Positions 25,813 to 37,444 of a stretch of 64,000 bases of DNA are shown piece after piece (within the stretch, counting starts at the first letter, position 1; the number at the start of each line of letters is the position of its first letter). The stretch comes from Okeanomitos corallinicola TIOX110 (GTDB lineage: Bacteria; Cyanobacteriota; Cyanobacteriia; Cyanobacteriales; Nostocaceae). The DNA is taken from positions 2,955,318 through 3,019,317 of the forward strand of contig NZ_CP150886.1 in NCBI RefSeq assembly GCF_038050375.1. Direction: 5' to 3'. The position numbers and the translations under genes were made by a program. The notes under the pieces were generated by a model. It saw only the letters and a list, made by a program, of their open reading frames with translations, did no database searches and was not told the origin of the DNA.

Positions 25813-27456
25813 TTATTCCTGATTATTAACTTCTGAAGAATTCAGAGTTGTACCATTATTTTGGGGACTGAAAAATTGAGCATCATTAACCCAAATTGAG
25901 TGTTGATGTACGGGAATATTGATACCCATTTGATCAAAGGTAATTTTCAAACGACGACGATATTCTCTGGCCACATCCCATTGTTTGAGTGGTTGAGTTT
26001 TGATCCACACACGAATCATCATCCCGCGATCGCCAAAATTATCAATTCCTAAAATACTTGGCTGGTCTATAATTTGACGTTGCCAAAGTGGTTCTTGGTT
26101 CATCTCATTAGCTACATCTTTGATCAATTGCAAAGCTCGATCAATGTTTGTCTGATAGGAAACTGGTATAGTTAAATCAGCCCGTGACCAACGACTAGAA
26201 AGATTTGCTACTACTTTAATTTCACTGTTAGGAATTGTAATTAATCTTCCTTCTGCATCCCTAACTTGAGTCATGCGGAGATTGAGGTTTTCTACTAAAC
26301 CACCCACATCTCCAACTACTATCACATCACCCAAAGCATATTGATCTTCGAGGATAATTAAAAACCCATTTATAGCATCTTTAATTAAGTTTTGAGAAGC
26401 AAGAGATACGGCTACACCTATTAAACCTGCACCTGCTAATAAAGGAACTATATCTATTCCCAAGGCAACTAAGGCAATTAAAATTCCTACTCCTATGCAA
26501 ATTAGGGTAGTGATACTTTTAGTGACACCAGAAAATGTGGAAACTCTCAATTGCATCCGTTCTGAAGCTTCTGAGTTTAATAAAAAACCACCACTAATGA
26601 GAGTTTTTGTTAAGCGATCAATGAGAGCATAACTAATGTAAACAACCACATAAGTTCCTAGTATGACAACGCCTACTTTAAAAGGAATTTGAGCAGCTGC
26701 AAGAATTGCCAGTTGTAAAGCCCGTGTGTAAGGAAATAGTCCTAAAATTATAAAACTACCACCAGCCCAAATTCCGGTTTGTGTCAATTGGAAGAAGATT
26801 TTTTTGACTTCTGTTAAATGCTCATTTTGCTGTTGATCTAATTGGGTAGTAATGGTTTGGTCTGTTTCTTCGTTTAAATCAATTGCTTCTATTTTTTGCT
26901 TGTGTAAATGTCTTTGATGACGATATATAAACAAGCTTAATAAAACCATGGTTACTGTTAGAACCCCTGCAATTTTTCCCTGAAATATCAAAGCAGGAGT
27001 CTGTCGTTCTGATTTTGCTTTTTCTAACTCTTGCTGTAAATTTGCCGTAATTTGATTAGCTAATGTTTCTGGATCTAAATTACGTAGTCTTGCATCCAGT
27101 GAATTTACAGTCATTAGATATTTACCATTGATATAAATTACTGGTAAATCATTAACTGTGCGAATTTGTGATTTTAGTTTTTTCTCAGATAATTGAAAGT
27201 AATTGTTACTAATTTCTTGTAAATTCAGTTGGATACTTTGCGCTCGTGGGATGATACTATTTTTTGAACCAGCTATCTGAAACAGGGGACGACCATCTAA
27301 ATAAATCCATTCAGAAGTTGTTATATCTTCAGCACCATTATTTACATTATTGGGAGTTGGTAAGTAAGGTAGGAGAGGTATCTGGGCTGTAGCTTTTGGT
27401 ACAGAAATGACTGCTAGAGCTATTGAACCTGTGATAGCCAAAAATTTTAAACGCAC
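25813..27456 (-). CDS. Small-conductance mechanosensitive channel (MscS family)
   Basis: The 547 residues start at GTG 27456, supported by an 'aaggagg' eight bases before. A signal peptide ends near ATAQ. A periplasmic domain (about 25-150) precedes a first helix (LIFQGKIAGVLTVTMVLLSLFIY) and three to four more helices. The pore-lining helix is 'DIVPLLAGAGLIGVAVSLASQ', followed by the beta domain 'ILEDQYALGDVIVVGDVGG' and 'VENLNLRMTQVRDAEGRLITIPN', all MscS hallmarks. It should open under membrane tension to release solutes. It is convergent with the radical SAM gene and probably monocistronic. Confidence 0.93.
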   Translation of the reverse strand: MRLKFLAITGSIALAVISVPKATAQIPLLPYLPTPNNVNNGAEDITTSEWIYLDGRPLFQIAGSKNSIIPRAQSIQLNLQEISNNYFQLSEKKLKSQIRTVNDLPVIYINGKYLMTVNSLDARLRNLDPETLANQITANLQQELEKAKSERQTPALIFQGKIAGVLTVTMVLLSLFIYRHQRHLHKQKIEAIDLNEETDQTITTQLDQQQNEHLTEVKKIFFQLTQTGIWAGGSFIILGLFPYTRALQLAILAAAQIPFKVGVVILGTYVVVYISYALIDRLTKTLISGGFLLNSEASERMQLRVSTFSGVTKSITTLICIGVGILIALVALGIDIVPLLAGAGLIGVAVSLASQNLIKDAINGFLIILEDQYALGDVIVVGDVGGLVENLNLRMTQVRDAEGRLITIPNSEIKVVANLSSRWSRADLTIPVSYQTNIDRALQLIKDVANEMNQEPLWQRQIIDQPSILGIDNFGDRGMMIRVWIKTQPLKQWDVAREYRRRLKITFDQMGINIPVHQHSIWVNDAQFFSPQNNGTTLNSSEVNNQE

Positions 27457-28077
27457 TCAAAAACCTCCTTGATGTTAATGTTTTCTTGGATGGTTAACAA
27501 ACTGGTATTTTAAAATTTGTTTACTAGCAAGTGATATTTTGTTTGATAGACTTAACTTGATATATATCCAAATTAGGTGACAGTTTCAATTCTATGTTTC
27601 TTCTTCAACAAACATAGTCTTTGTTTTTCCAAAACATACCATACATATTACGAAATGTGTACCTTAGTCAAATTGAGTATGAAATATGAGGATAAGTATT
27701 TGTATATGAATAGACAATGATGATTTAAATTTCTGAACAGGTCTAAGTTTTAATATAAAAAATTCAGTATATGTAAATAAAATTTTAGATGTACAGTTCA
27801 GTGTGAGCTACTTTAAACACGGACTCAATAATAAACTCAGATTTCCAGAAATGGATAAAATATATTTATAGCAACAAATAGAGTAATTAGTAGTTTGTAT
27901 ACTTGTAATTGTAAGAAAGTCTAATCAAAACAGAGTGTAGTAGAGTGTTCTGTTTTTGTTTTCATGCTCAGTTACTGATTGCAGGGTAATTGTAGCTAAA
28001 AATTGCCAGGTGTGAGCAAACTTTGTTAAAGTACGTAAGGGTTTTCAGACCTTCTTGTTTTCTAGAGGACAATTTAA
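27457..28077. other. Long leader/promoter region upstream of ahcY
   Basis: This 620-base gap is divergent (channel gene minus, ahcY plus) and AT-rich. No small gene is supported. No SAH or SAM riboswitch consensus is recognised. A stem-loop at 27927-27956 is listed separately, and a good Shine-Dalgarno 'gaggac' lies at 28065, nine bases before ahcY. Confidence 0.5.
27927..27960 (+). promoter_or_regulatory. Leader stem-loop 120 bases upstream of ahcY
   Basis: An 8-bp inverted repeat, aaaacaga (27927-27934) with tctgtttt (27949-27956), encloses a 14-base loop and is followed by more T. It could be a terminator-like attenuator or the end of an upstream short transcript. Confidence 0.3.
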
Positions 28078-29355
<1,278 letters not shown>

Positions 29356-29378
29356 TACTTTGATTAATTGATTTTTTG

Positions 29379-29411
29379 AGGGGATGGGCTTTTTGCTTAT
29401 CCCCTTTTTTT
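29379..29411 (+). terminator. Rho-independent terminator of ahcY
   Basis: The stem ggggat (29380-29385) with atcccc (29399-29404) is followed by seven T (29405-29411), 24 bases after the ahcY stop codon. Confidence 0.9.
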
Positions 29412-29468
29412 GAACGAACCGCTCCAGACGCAGAGAGAGCTAAAGTTTATAATCCTATAATAGTTAAG

Positions 29469-29496
29469 TCTTGTGGTGTAGGCATATTGCCCGCTA
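29469..29496 (+). repeat. Dispersed palindromic repeat, copy 2
   Basis: The sequence 'cttgtggtgtaggcatattgcccgctaga' is a diverged copy of the ttgtggggtgggcatcttgcccgc repeat found at 953, 37406 and 60891. It lies in the short gap between the ahcY terminator and valS. Confidence 0.55.
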
Positions 29497-29644
29497 GACT
29501 TATACAAATTAAATGCACAGCAGCTTACCTGAGTTCTGAAGCATTCAGATTTTTCACACTGTTACCAATGCCTGTCACCTATCAAATCCTCTCCAACCTT
29601 ATGGCAAAATTGATCAGAGTCCTCAAAAACTGATTATTCCCAGT

Positions 29645-32600
29645 ATGACTGCAACTATACCAAATCTCCCCAGTCTCTACGAACCCTTCTCCACAGAAGC
29701 CAAATGGCAAAAATTCTGGGAAGACAACCAAGTCTACAAAGCAGACCCCGACCATGCCGGTGAACCCTACTGTATTGTTATTCCTCCCCCTAATGTGACC
29801 GGCCGTTTGCACATGGGTCACGCTTTTGAGGGTGCATTAATTGATTCCCTGGTACGTTACCAACGCATGAAGGGACGTAACACCCTGTGGCTACCCGGTA
29901 CTGACCACGCCAGTATTGCAGTCCAAACCATTTTGGAAAAACAACTCAAAGCCGAAGGTAAAACTCGCTACGATATAGGTAGGGAAAAATTCTTAGAAAA
30001 GGCTTGGGAATGGAAAGCTGAATCAGGTGGGACAATTGTCAATCAATTACGCCGTTTGGGTGTTTCCGTTGACTGGTCACGGGAACGCTTCACATTAGAT
30101 GAAGGTTTATCAAAAGCTGTTTTAGAAGCATTTAATCGTCTTTATGATGAAGGTCTAATTTACAGAGGTAATTATTTAGTTAACTGGTGTCCCGCTTCCC
30201 AGTCTGCGGTGTCTGATTTGGAAGTTGAACCCAAGGAAGTTAATGGTAATCTTTGGCACTTCCGTTATCCTCTCAGTGATGGTTCTGGTTTTGTGGAAGT
30301 GGCTACAACTCGACCTGAAACCATGTTAGGTGATACTGGTGTTGCGGTAAACCCGGAGGATGACAGGTATAAACATTTAATTGGTAAAACTCTTACCCTC
30401 CCCATCATGAACCGGGAAATACCGATTATTGGTGATGAATTAGTTGATCCTACCTTCGGTACAGGTTGTGTAAAAGTTACACCAGCCCATGATCCTAACG
30501 ACTTTGAAATGGGTAAGCGTCATAATTTGCCGTTTATCAATATCATGAACAAAGACGGCACATTAAACGAAAATGCGGGTGAGTTCCAAGGACAAGACCG
30601 CTTTGTTGCCAGAAAAAATGTCATTGCTCGCTTAGAAGCAGATAGCGTACTGGTAAAAATAGAAGACTATAAACATACAGTACCCTATAGCGATCGCGGC
30701 AAAGTCCCCGTTGAACCTCTATTATCTACCCAGTGGTTCGTGAAAATTCGCCCCCTCGCGGATAAAACCCTCGATTTCCTCGATAACCAAAGTTCCCCCG
30801 AATTTGTCCCTGAACGCTGGCGAAAGGTTTACCGTGACTGGTTAGTAAATCTGCGTGACTGGTGTATTTCCCGTCAGTTATGGTGGGGTCATCAAATCCC
30901 CGCTTGGTATGCAGTCAGTGAAACCAACGGCGAAATTACCGACACCACACCCCATTTTGTCGCTAGAAATGAAGCCGAAGCCTTAGAAAAAGCCAAATCA
31001 CAATTTGGCGAAGAAGTCAAATTAGAACAAGACCCCGACGTATTAGATACTTGGTTTTCCTCTGGTTTATGGCCTTTCTCAACTTTAGGTTGGCCAGAAC
31101 AAACCAAAGACTTAGAAACCTACTATCCCACCGCTACCCTAGTTGCAGGATTTGATATTATCTTTTTCTGGGTAGCGAGAATGACCATGATGGCTGGACA
31201 TTTCACTGGTAAAATGCCCTTCAAAAATGTTTATATTCATGGTTTAGTCAGGGATGAAAATAATAAGAAAATGTCCAAATCAGCAAACAATGGTATTGAC
31301 CCATTATTGTTGATTGATAAATATGGAACTGATGCCCTCCGCTATACCTTAGTTAAAGAAGTAGTCGGTGCTGGTCAAGATATTCGCTTAGAATATGATC
31401 GTAAAAAAGATGAATCTATTTCCGTAGAAGCATCCCGAAATTTTGCCAATAAAATCTGGAATGCTGCCCGATTTGTAATGATGAATTTGGATGGGCAAAC
31501 ACCAGAAAAATTAGGTAAAGCGAAACCAACAGAACTCAGTGATAAATGGATTATCTCCCGTTATCATCAAGTAATTAAACAAACAAATAATTACTTTGAT
31601 AATTATAGTTTTGGAGAAGCAGCAAAAGGACTTTATGAGTTTATTTGGGGTGACTTCTGTGACTGGTATATTGAATTAGTCAAATCCAGATTACAGAAAG
31701 ACGCAGAACCCGCATCTCGCAAAGTAGCCCAACAAATTATTGCGGAAATATTGGAAGGCATCTTAAAATTATTACATCCTTTCATGCCCCATATTACCGA
31801 AGAAATTTGGCAAACTCTTACCCAACAACCAGCAGAAAATCCTCAATGTTTAGCCTTACAAAGTTATCCAGAAGCGGATAATAAGTTAATTGATGCTGAT
31901 TTAGAAACACAATTTGATTTGTTAATTGGTACTATCCGCACCATTCGTAACTTACGCGCCGAAGCTGATGTCAAACCGGGTGTAAAAATCACCGCTAATT
32001 TGCAAAGTGAAAGTGAAAAAGAAAGGTCAATTCTCACACTTGCTGAGTCTTATATTAAAGATTTAGCTAAAGTAGAAACCTTAACTATTCAAACTCCTGA
32101 AATTACTGTAGAAGAAAAACCAAAAATCAATTTACTTTTTAACAGTATATACTGGCGGACATTCTTGACAATTTTTGTAGTTATTTCCGCTTTAATTACT
32201 GTGAGAGTAGCTGTGTTTGTGGGGAATACATCTCTGCGGTTGCCAATTTTTGGAACATTCTTTGAACTGGTAGGTTTAGCTTATGCAGGTTGGTTTATTG
32301 TCCGCTATTTATTAAATGCCAAAGCCAGACAAGAAATATTTGCCAAATATTTACCAGCAGAGGAAGAAACGAAAGAAGCAGAAATAGAAACTGCTGTAAC
32401 CGAAGAGAAAGAAAAAGAAAATTCCATTGCTGGTGTTGTGGGTACAGTTCAGATAGTTATTCCTTTAACTGGAGTAGTTGATGTTGAGGTTTTACGTGCC
32501 AAACTGGAAAAAAGTTTGAGTAAAGTAGAAGCAGAAGTAAAATCTTTAAGTGGAAGATTAAGTAATTCCAACTTTGTAGATAAAGCCCCCGCCGATGTGG

Positions 32601-32677
32601 TACAAACTACCAGAGATGCTTTAGCAGAAGCCCAAAAACAAGCGGAAATTTTACAGGAACGTCTTGGTACTTTATAA
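29645..32677 (+). CDS. valS: Valyl-tRNA synthetase with membrane-anchoring CAAD domain
   Basis: The 1010-residue class I synthetase has a HIGH-type motif 'HMGH' (56-59) and 'KMSKS' (near 541), with the editing domain between them and the anticodon-binding domain to about residue 810. Between it and the usual C-terminal coiled coil ([20 protein letters not shown]) there is an insertion of about 100 residues (about 825-925) with two membrane helices, '[21 protein letters not shown]' (in part) and '[19 protein letters not shown]', then an acidic linker. This is the CAAD domain known from cyanobacteria, which tethers the enzyme to thylakoid membranes (established for Anabaena). The enzyme charges tRNA-Val. 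Confidence 0.96.
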   Translation: MTATIPNLPSLYEPFSTEAKWQKFWEDNQVYKADPDHAGEPYCIVIPPPNVTGRLHMGHAFEGALIDSLVRYQRMKGRNTLWLPGTDHASIAVQTILEKQLKAEGKTRYDIGREKFLEKAWEWKAESGGTIVNQLRRLGVSVDWSRERFTLDEGLSKAVLEAFNRLYDEGLIYRGNYLVNWCPASQSAVSDLEVEPKEVNGNLWHFRYPLSDGSGFVEVATTRPETMLGDTGVAVNPEDDRYKHLIGKTLTLPIMNREIPIIGDELVDPTFGTGCVKVTPAHDPNDFEMGKRHNLPFINIMNKDGTLNENAGEFQGQDRFVARKNVIARLEADSVLVKIEDYKHTVPYSDRGKVPVEPLLSTQWFVKIRPLADKTLDFLDNQSSPEFVPERWRKVYRDWLVNLRDWCISRQLWWGHQIPAWYAVSETNGEITDTTPHFVARNEAEALEKAKSQFGEEVKLEQDPDVLDTWFSSGLWPFSTLGWPEQTKDLETYYPTATLVAGFDIIFFWVARMTMMAGHFTGKMPFKNVYIHGLVRDENNKKMSKSANNGIDPLLLIDKYGTDALRYTLVKEVVGAGQDIRLEYDRKKDESISVEASRNFANKIWNAARFVMMNLDGQTPEKLGKAKPTELSDKWIISRYHQVIKQTNNYFDNYSFGEAAKGLYEFIWGDFCDWYIELVKSRLQKDAEPASRKVAQQIIAEILEGILKLLHPFMPHITEEIWQTLTQQPAENPQCLALQSYPEADNKLIDADLETQFDLLIGTIRTIRNLRAEADVKPGVKITANLQSESEKERSILTLAESYIKDLAKVETLTIQTPEITVEEKPKINLLFNSIYWRTFLTIFVVISALITVRVAVFVGNTSLRLPIFGTFFELVGLAYAGWFIVRYLLNAKARQEIFAKYLPAEEETKEAEIETAVTEEKEKENSIAGVVGTVQIVIPLTGVVDVEVLRAKLEKSLSKVEAEVKSLSGRLSNSNFVDKAPADVVQTTRDALAEAQKQAEILQERLGTL

Positions 32678-32679
32678 CA

Positions 32680-32776
32680 GGTGACAGGTGATAGGTTACA
32701 GGTTACAGGTGACTGGTTACAGGTTAAAGACGTAAGAGATTACCTATTACCTATTACCTATTACCTATTACCTATA
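32680..32776. repeat. Heptanucleotide tandem repeats (ggttaca and attacct)
   Basis: Imperfect runs of acaggtg/ggttaca followed by five copies of attacct lie just past the valS stop. They are typical filler repeats; the two runs are near complements of each other and could fold into a hairpin. Confidence 0.8.
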
Positions 32777-32833
32777 GGACTCCTATTTGAATTTTGATAG
32801 CTTGCGTGGCGTAGCCATACAAAATTAGGTATT

Positions 32834-32940
32834 GTAGGGTGTGTTAGAACGGAGTTCGTAACGCACCATTATCAAGGGTTTGGTGCGTTACGCTATCACT
32901 CTAAGCGAAGCCATGCCCGCAAGGGCTTTACGCACCCTAC
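32834..32940. repeat. MITE-like inverted repeat (gtagggtgtgtta...ttacgcaccctac)
   Basis: The ends gtagggtgtgtta and tttacgcaccctac are imperfect inverted repeats, and internal 'taacgcacca'/'tggtgcgtta' forms a further palindrome, so most of the 107 bases can fold. Elements with this 'gtagggtgcgtta' end are common in cyanobacterial genomes. No coding capacity. Confidence 0.7.
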
Positions 32941-32973
32941 GTATCTTTTCAAGAATCAAATATTATTCCTATA

Positions 32974-33034
32974 TTACCTATTACCTATTACCTATTACCT
33001 ATTACCTATTACCTATTACCTATTACCTATTATC
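32974..33034. repeat. Heptanucleotide tandem repeat (ctattac)n
   Basis: About eight copies of the unit attacct lie immediately before the start of the gene at 33044, leaving about ten bases for a ribosome-binding region. Confidence 0.88.
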
Positions 33035-33043
33035 TAGTTTTGA

Positions 33044-33475
33044 ATGATTATGCAATATTTAGCCCAAGTACATAAAAACGATTTTTTAAAACAGTATCAA
33101 TTACGTCTGTTGGCAATTAAGGAAGATGAATATTTATGGTCAACAATTTCTGAAGAGACATTTATTCTTTTGGGAAAAGAACACATCATGAATGAAAAAA
33201 TGATGGTTTTAGTAGAACTTTCCCCCACAGGAGATATAGAAAGAATTGAAGATGCTACCAGTTGGATAGTTGATTTAGTGCAAACTTACCTCTCAACTGG
33301 TGTTACACCGGAATTTTTAAAACAAGAAGCTGAAAATGCAGAACAGTGGCGACAAATTTTAACTTTACAAAATCAAGATATAGCCCGTCGTACTTTGGAA
33401 TTAGAAGCAAGACGGGAACAAATTCAAGCTTTAGAAGAAAGTCTTAACCGTGAACAAAATAATCATAGTTCCTAA
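33044..33475 (+). CDS. Conserved cyanobacterial protein with C-terminal coiled coil
   Basis: The protein has 143 residues from ATG 33044 (a second ATG at 33050 is also possible). Residues 1-85 form a compact mixed domain ('DFLKQYQLRLLAIKEDEYLW', 'MVLVELSPTGDIERIEDATSW'); residues 90-140 are a long charged helix likely to be a coiled coil (ENAEQWRQILTLQNQDIARR, then LELEARREQIQALEESL). No known domain is recognised. It is preceded and followed by heptanucleotide repeats, and no Shine-Dalgarno sequence is seen. Function unknown. Confidence 0.72.
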   Translation: MIMQYLAQVHKNDFLKQYQLRLLAIKEDEYLWSTISEETFILLGKEHIMNEKMMVLVELSPTGDIERIEDATSWIVDLVQTYLSTGVTPEFLKQEAENAEQWRQILTLQNQDIARRTLELEARREQIQALEESLNREQNNHSS

Positions 33476-33539
33476 AACAGAGAATAGGTAATAGGTAATC
33501 TCTTATATCTGTTACCTGTCACCTGTCACCTGTCAGCAA

Positions 33540-35534
33540 TTACTTAATTTCTTCTCCTGCTAATACTTGACGAATTACCCTAGTTAAAGCTTTTTGTGTA
33601 AAGCGTCCAGCAAGTTGTTGTCCTAAGTTATGGACTCTGGGATTAACAATAATCTCAGCTAGTTGGGGGGCAATTTTAGCAGGATCAAAACCTCTAGTTT
33701 CTCTGAGAATACCTGCAATTCGTTTGATATATTCTAGGGTTTGTTGTTGTTCAGCGGTTGCACCAGGCATTTCATTAATTGCGGTGATACCTACTCTTTC
33801 CCGCAGTAAATAGGTGAAATTGTGCAAGACATTTTTACTAACTGCATCTAGTCCATTTAAAAATTCATCAACTAATCTATCTCGAATAAATTCACCCCGT
33901 TGAGAAGATAGAAAATCTAGGGTTTGATTCATGACTAAGCTCAGGTCATAATCTTGACTATTGCGAGCATTTTTAAGTAGGTTTTCTAGACGATTCCAGC
34001 GGAATTTACCATCTTTAAATAACAACTCTTGTAATGAAGTTCTTAATTCATGAGATGGATCAGTTAGCAGACGTTTGGAAACATAAGGATAGGCTTCACT
34101 CAGCACTTTGAAGTTGGGATCGATATAAATGGCGATACCTTCCAAAGTCACCAAAGAACGAATTATTAGCGCATAGTATGGCGGTACACGGAAAGGATAC
34201 TCATACATTAATGCTGATAAATCATCGGTGATGCTTTTAATGTTTAGTTCTGCAACACTTGCACCTTGGGCATTGGCAAATACTTTAGCAAATGCCGGAA
34301 TAATTGGTGTTAAATCTGTTTCTGGGGAAAGAAATTCTAGTTTGACGTAATCTTCTGTTAATAAATCAAAGTCTCTGTTAACAACGTGAACAATAGCTTC
34401 AATTAAACCATAGCGTTGTGGTGGTTTAATTTCGCTCATCATGCCGAAGTCGAGATAAGCTAATTTGCCATCCAAAGTAGCTAATAAATTGCCAGGATGA
34501 GGATCAGCGTGGAAAAAACCATGTTCTAATAATTGACGCAGGGAACATTGAACTCCTACCTCGATTAAATAACGGGCATCTATTCCCAGTTCTTTAATTT
34601 CCTTGCTTTGAGTTAATTTAATACCGTTGATCCATTCCATCGTTAACACACGACGGTTTGTATATTCCCAATAAATTTTGGGTACATATATATCTTGAAT
34701 ATGTCCATATAACTCAAAAAAGCGTTCGGCATTTTCCCCTTCATGGATGTAGTCCATTTCTTCAAAAATGCGATCGCCTAATTCATCTAAAATCCCAACT
34801 AAATCACTTCTTACCCGTTTAAAGTTTTTTTGCACCCATCCGGCTAAGTTGCGTAAAATATATAAATCTATGGTGATGCGTTCTCGCAAATCTGGACGCT
34901 GTATTTTGACAGCGACTTCTTCACCATTTTTCAGCTTACCTTTATATACTTGTCCTAAAGAAGCTGCCGCAATTGGTTGGGGGGAAAGTTCCGCGTAAAT
35001 TTCCTCTGGTGTACCTCCTAATTCTTCCTCAATAAATTGGTAAGCAATTTCATTAGGAAAAGCAGGTAATTGATCTTGCAGTTTAGTTAATTCTTCTAAA
35101 CATACTGGTGGTACTAAATCTGGCCTGGTAGATAATGCTTGACCAATTTTTATATAAGCTGGTCCCAATCGTGTCAGTAATTCTCTTAATTGAACTGCCC
35201 GCCGCAGATTATCTTTAACAGCAATTCCTCGCTTTCCATCCCACCAAACTCCTAAAAGATAGGACAGGGTTGGCCGTAAAACTGCCAAAATTCGCTGTAA
35301 AACCTGAAAAGGCCGATTTTGATAATGGGTTTGGATTTTTTGTGGATCGTAATCTATTGATTCTGGTTCAGTTGCGGCTGATAATGGTGATTTACGCCTC
35401 GCAGATGGTTCTGCGGATTTGCTCACCAAGGTTTCTGCACCATTTTCTGGTACTACTTCAATTAAGGACAACTCGTTTCCGCGACTGTCCTCCGCAGTAG
35501 ATCGAGAACTAGGGGGAAGTGTCTTAACTATCAT
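33540..35534 (-). CDS. ABC1/UbiB-family atypical protein kinase
   Basis: The 664 residues carry the UbiB signature: 'GPAYIKIGQALSTRPDLVP' (KxGQ motif), the alanine-rich loop 'AAASLGQVYKGKLKNGEEVAVKIQRP', and the catalytic 'HADPHPGNLLATLDGKLAYLDFG' (in pieces). The first 90 residues are a low-complexity extension specific to cyanobacterial members. There is no signal peptide; the C-terminus is helical. UbiB/ADCK proteins support prenylquinone synthesis in membranes, and in cyanobacteria and chloroplasts they are linked to plastoquinone or tocopherol metabolism (known for the family). The gene is divergent from the histidine kinase gene at 35839. Confidence 0.93.
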   Translation of the reverse strand: MIVKTLPPSSRSTAEDSRGNELSLIEVVPENGAETLVSKSAEPSARRKSPLSAATEPESIDYDPQKIQTHYQNRPFQVLQRILAVLRPTLSYLLGVWWDGKRGIAVKDNLRRAVQLRELLTRLGPAYIKIGQALSTRPDLVPPVCLEELTKLQDQLPAFPNEIAYQFIEEELGGTPEEIYAELSPQPIAAASLGQVYKGKLKNGEEVAVKIQRPDLRERITIDLYILRNLAGWVQKNFKRVRSDLVGILDELGDRIFEEMDYIHEGENAERFFELYGHIQDIYVPKIYWEYTNRRVLTMEWINGIKLTQSKEIKELGIDARYLIEVGVQCSLRQLLEHGFFHADPHPGNLLATLDGKLAYLDFGMMSEIKPPQRYGLIEAIVHVVNRDFDLLTEDYVKLEFLSPETDLTPIIPAFAKVFANAQGASVAELNIKSITDDLSALMYEYPFRVPPYYALIIRSLVTLEGIAIYIDPNFKVLSEAYPYVSKRLLTDPSHELRTSLQELLFKDGKFRWNRLENLLKNARNSQDYDLSLVMNQTLDFLSSQRGEFIRDRLVDEFLNGLDAVSKNVLHNFTYLLRERVGITAINEMPGATAEQQQTLEYIKRIAGILRETRGFDPAKIAPQLAEIIVNPRVHNLGQQLAGRFTQKALTRVIRQVLAGEEIK

Positions 35535-35838
35535 TCAAAAGGCCACCAATGAGATGAACTGTTAACTATTGTAACAATATGTTGCGAATGCCGCTAGGCA
35601 AGTTTAAAAACAGGGGGGAATAATCTATCCTGTATGATTTTTGAATTTTAGATTTCAGTTCAGCATTCAGTTAACGTCTATAGCTTGCGTGACATTTCTC
35701 ATTAAAGGGGAAATTGCGCCTTAATTGTTCGGTTCTACCACTGCCGCTAATATACAAAAGACTATACTCTCATAGGTGTATAGTTCAATGTTTATTTTAC
35801 CTGCTGTTAGATGCTCGTTAATTAAGGGGTGAAAACCT
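35535..35838. promoter_or_regulatory. Divergent promoter region between UbiB and histidine kinase genes
   Basis: No gene is visible. A short perfect inverted repeat, tattgt-a-acaata (about 35568-35580), lies some 35 bases upstream of the UbiB start. 'aaggggtgaaaacct' precedes the GTG of the kinase gene and serves as its ribosome-binding site. Confidence 0.45.
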
Positions 35839-37356
35839 GTGTACGAATGGATATTGCCAAGTCTAAGAGAAGTTTTAGCTACAAGCCAAGCCAATATGGC
35901 TGATTGTTCATCTGCCAAAGCAGAACAACAATGGCGTATTAGTTTGGCAGCAACAGAACATCTTTTACTCAAAACCTTAGCGCCAATCACCACTGACAAA
36001 ACTCAAGCTTTGGTTTTAACTGCACCAGCACCTTTATTTAGTCAGCCACAATTAACCCAAAATTTACGAACAGTTACTTTTACAGCTAAACCCTTTAATC
36101 CGTTGGCTTTGATGCCTTTTCATATCTCACCGAGAATGGCGCAAAGTATAGGAAATCAGGTAATATCCAATCTGCAAGACGCTGCAAAAATTACAGAAAA
36201 AATTACAGATAATATCTACACAGAAAATCAAATTAATTCAGAAAAATCTATTTTACCTTTATTAACTACTGATCCTTTGGGAACAGAGCAGTTTTGTTTA
36301 GTATTTACAGAAAAATTTAGATTGGTTTTAGTTTTGTCAACCAACCAAAATGGTAAAAAGGAATTTTTATTTTCTTTTGAACCAGAGGTGGTACAACAAG
36401 CTTGGCAAGCTTTAGGTGCAAGGGTAGTTTTAACTAATCCAGATTTATTTGCTAATTTAGATGAGTTAGTGACAAAATACTCTTCTAGTTTACCTAACTA
36501 TCAAACTATTATTGAATTTAGCCAATTTTTATTACAAGAATTACCAGAACCAGAGACAGATAAAGTTATACACAATTTTTCCACATCTACCTCTTCCTCT
36601 CATCATGTTTCTCCCTCAGCAAAACCTAATTATCGCCCTGATGTGGAGTTATTACAAGCTTTTGCCCACGAAGTTCGCACACCTTTGGCAACTATTCGCA
36701 CTTTAACCAAATTACTACTTAAACGTCGAGATTTACCCACTACTGTTATTAACCGTTTACAAGTTATTGATCATGAATGTACTGAGCAAATTGACAGAAT
36801 GGAGTTATTATTTAAAGCCGCAGAATTAGAAACTTCTACATCAACAAAGACAGCGAATACTCAATTAACACCGATGTCTTTGGATCAAGTTTTACAACAA
36901 AGTATTCCCCGTTGGCAACAAGCAGCAAAGCGGCGGAATTTAACTTTAGATGTGGCTTTACCCCAGCAATTACCCACAGTAGTTAGTAACCCGAATATGT
37001 TAGACCGGGTACTCACTGGTTTAATGGAAAATTTTACCCGTAGCTTACCTCCTGGGAGTTCTATTCAAGTTCAAGTTATCCCCGCAGGTGATCAATTAAA
37101 ATTACAATTATCACCACAATTATATTGTCAAGATACAACTAGAGATTTTAACTTACCAATTCGTAAATCCTTGGGTCAATTGTTAGTTCTCCAACCAGAA
37201 ACAGGAACTATTAGTTTAAATATTTCTGCCACTAAGCATTTATTTCAAGCTATTGGTGGTAAGTTAATTGTCCGTCAAAATCAACAATATGGGGAAGTTT
37301 TAACGATATTTCTACCCCTAGAAGTTAGTTGTCAACAGAAAATAAAAATTTCTTAA
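35839..37356 (+). CDS. Soluble sensor histidine kinase with degenerate ATP-binding site
   Basis: The protein has 505 residues from GTG 35839 with 'aagggg' upstream. There is no membrane segment. The N-terminal 270 residues form a cyanobacterial sensor domain of unknown type ('LTTDPLGTEQFCLVFTEKF', 'FEPEVVQQAWQALGARV'). HisKA is clear: 'LLQAFAHEVRTPLATIRTLT' (phospho-His near residue 276). The ATPase-like part has an N-box-like 'VLTGLMENFTRSLPPG', but the G1 (DxGxG) box is missing and G2 is weak ('PETGTISLNISATK'). It may be phosphorylated by another kinase or bind no ATP. No response regulator is adjacent. Confidence 0.85.
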   Translation: MYEWILPSLREVLATSQANMADCSSAKAEQQWRISLAATEHLLLKTLAPITTDKTQALVLTAPAPLFSQPQLTQNLRTVTFTAKPFNPLALMPFHISPRMAQSIGNQVISNLQDAAKITEKITDNIYTENQINSEKSILPLLTTDPLGTEQFCLVFTEKFRLVLVLSTNQNGKKEFLFSFEPEVVQQAWQALGARVVLTNPDLFANLDELVTKYSSSLPNYQTIIEFSQFLLQELPEPETDKVIHNFSTSTSSSHHVSPSAKPNYRPDVELLQAFAHEVRTPLATIRTLTKLLLKRRDLPTTVINRLQVIDHECTEQIDRMELLFKAAELETSTSTKTANTQLTPMSLDQVLQQSIPRWQQAAKRRNLTLDVALPQQLPTVVSNPNMLDRVLTGLMENFTRSLPPGSSIQVQVIPAGDQLKLQLSPQLYCQDTTRDFNLPIRKSLGQLLVLQPETGTISLNISATKHLFQAIGGKLIVRQNQQYGEVLTIFLPLEVSCQQKIKIS

Positions 37357-37405
37357 TTTTATAGTAGATTTCATGTCAATGAAGTTCAAACATAAATCAC
37401 TAAAA

Positions 37406-37432
37406 TCTTGTGGGGTGGGATCTTGCCCGCTA
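37406..37432 (+). repeat. Dispersed palindromic repeat, copy 3
   Basis: The sequence 'cttgtggggtgggatcttgcccgctaat' is another copy of the ttgtggggtgggcatcttgcccgc repeat, located between convergent genes at 37356 and 37445. Confidence 0.6.
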
Positions 37433-37444
37433 ATGATGTAACTG

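Noticed and set aside
27457-28077. SAH or SAM riboswitch before ahcY
   Set aside because: No recognisable conserved core was found, only a stem-loop and AT-rich sequence.
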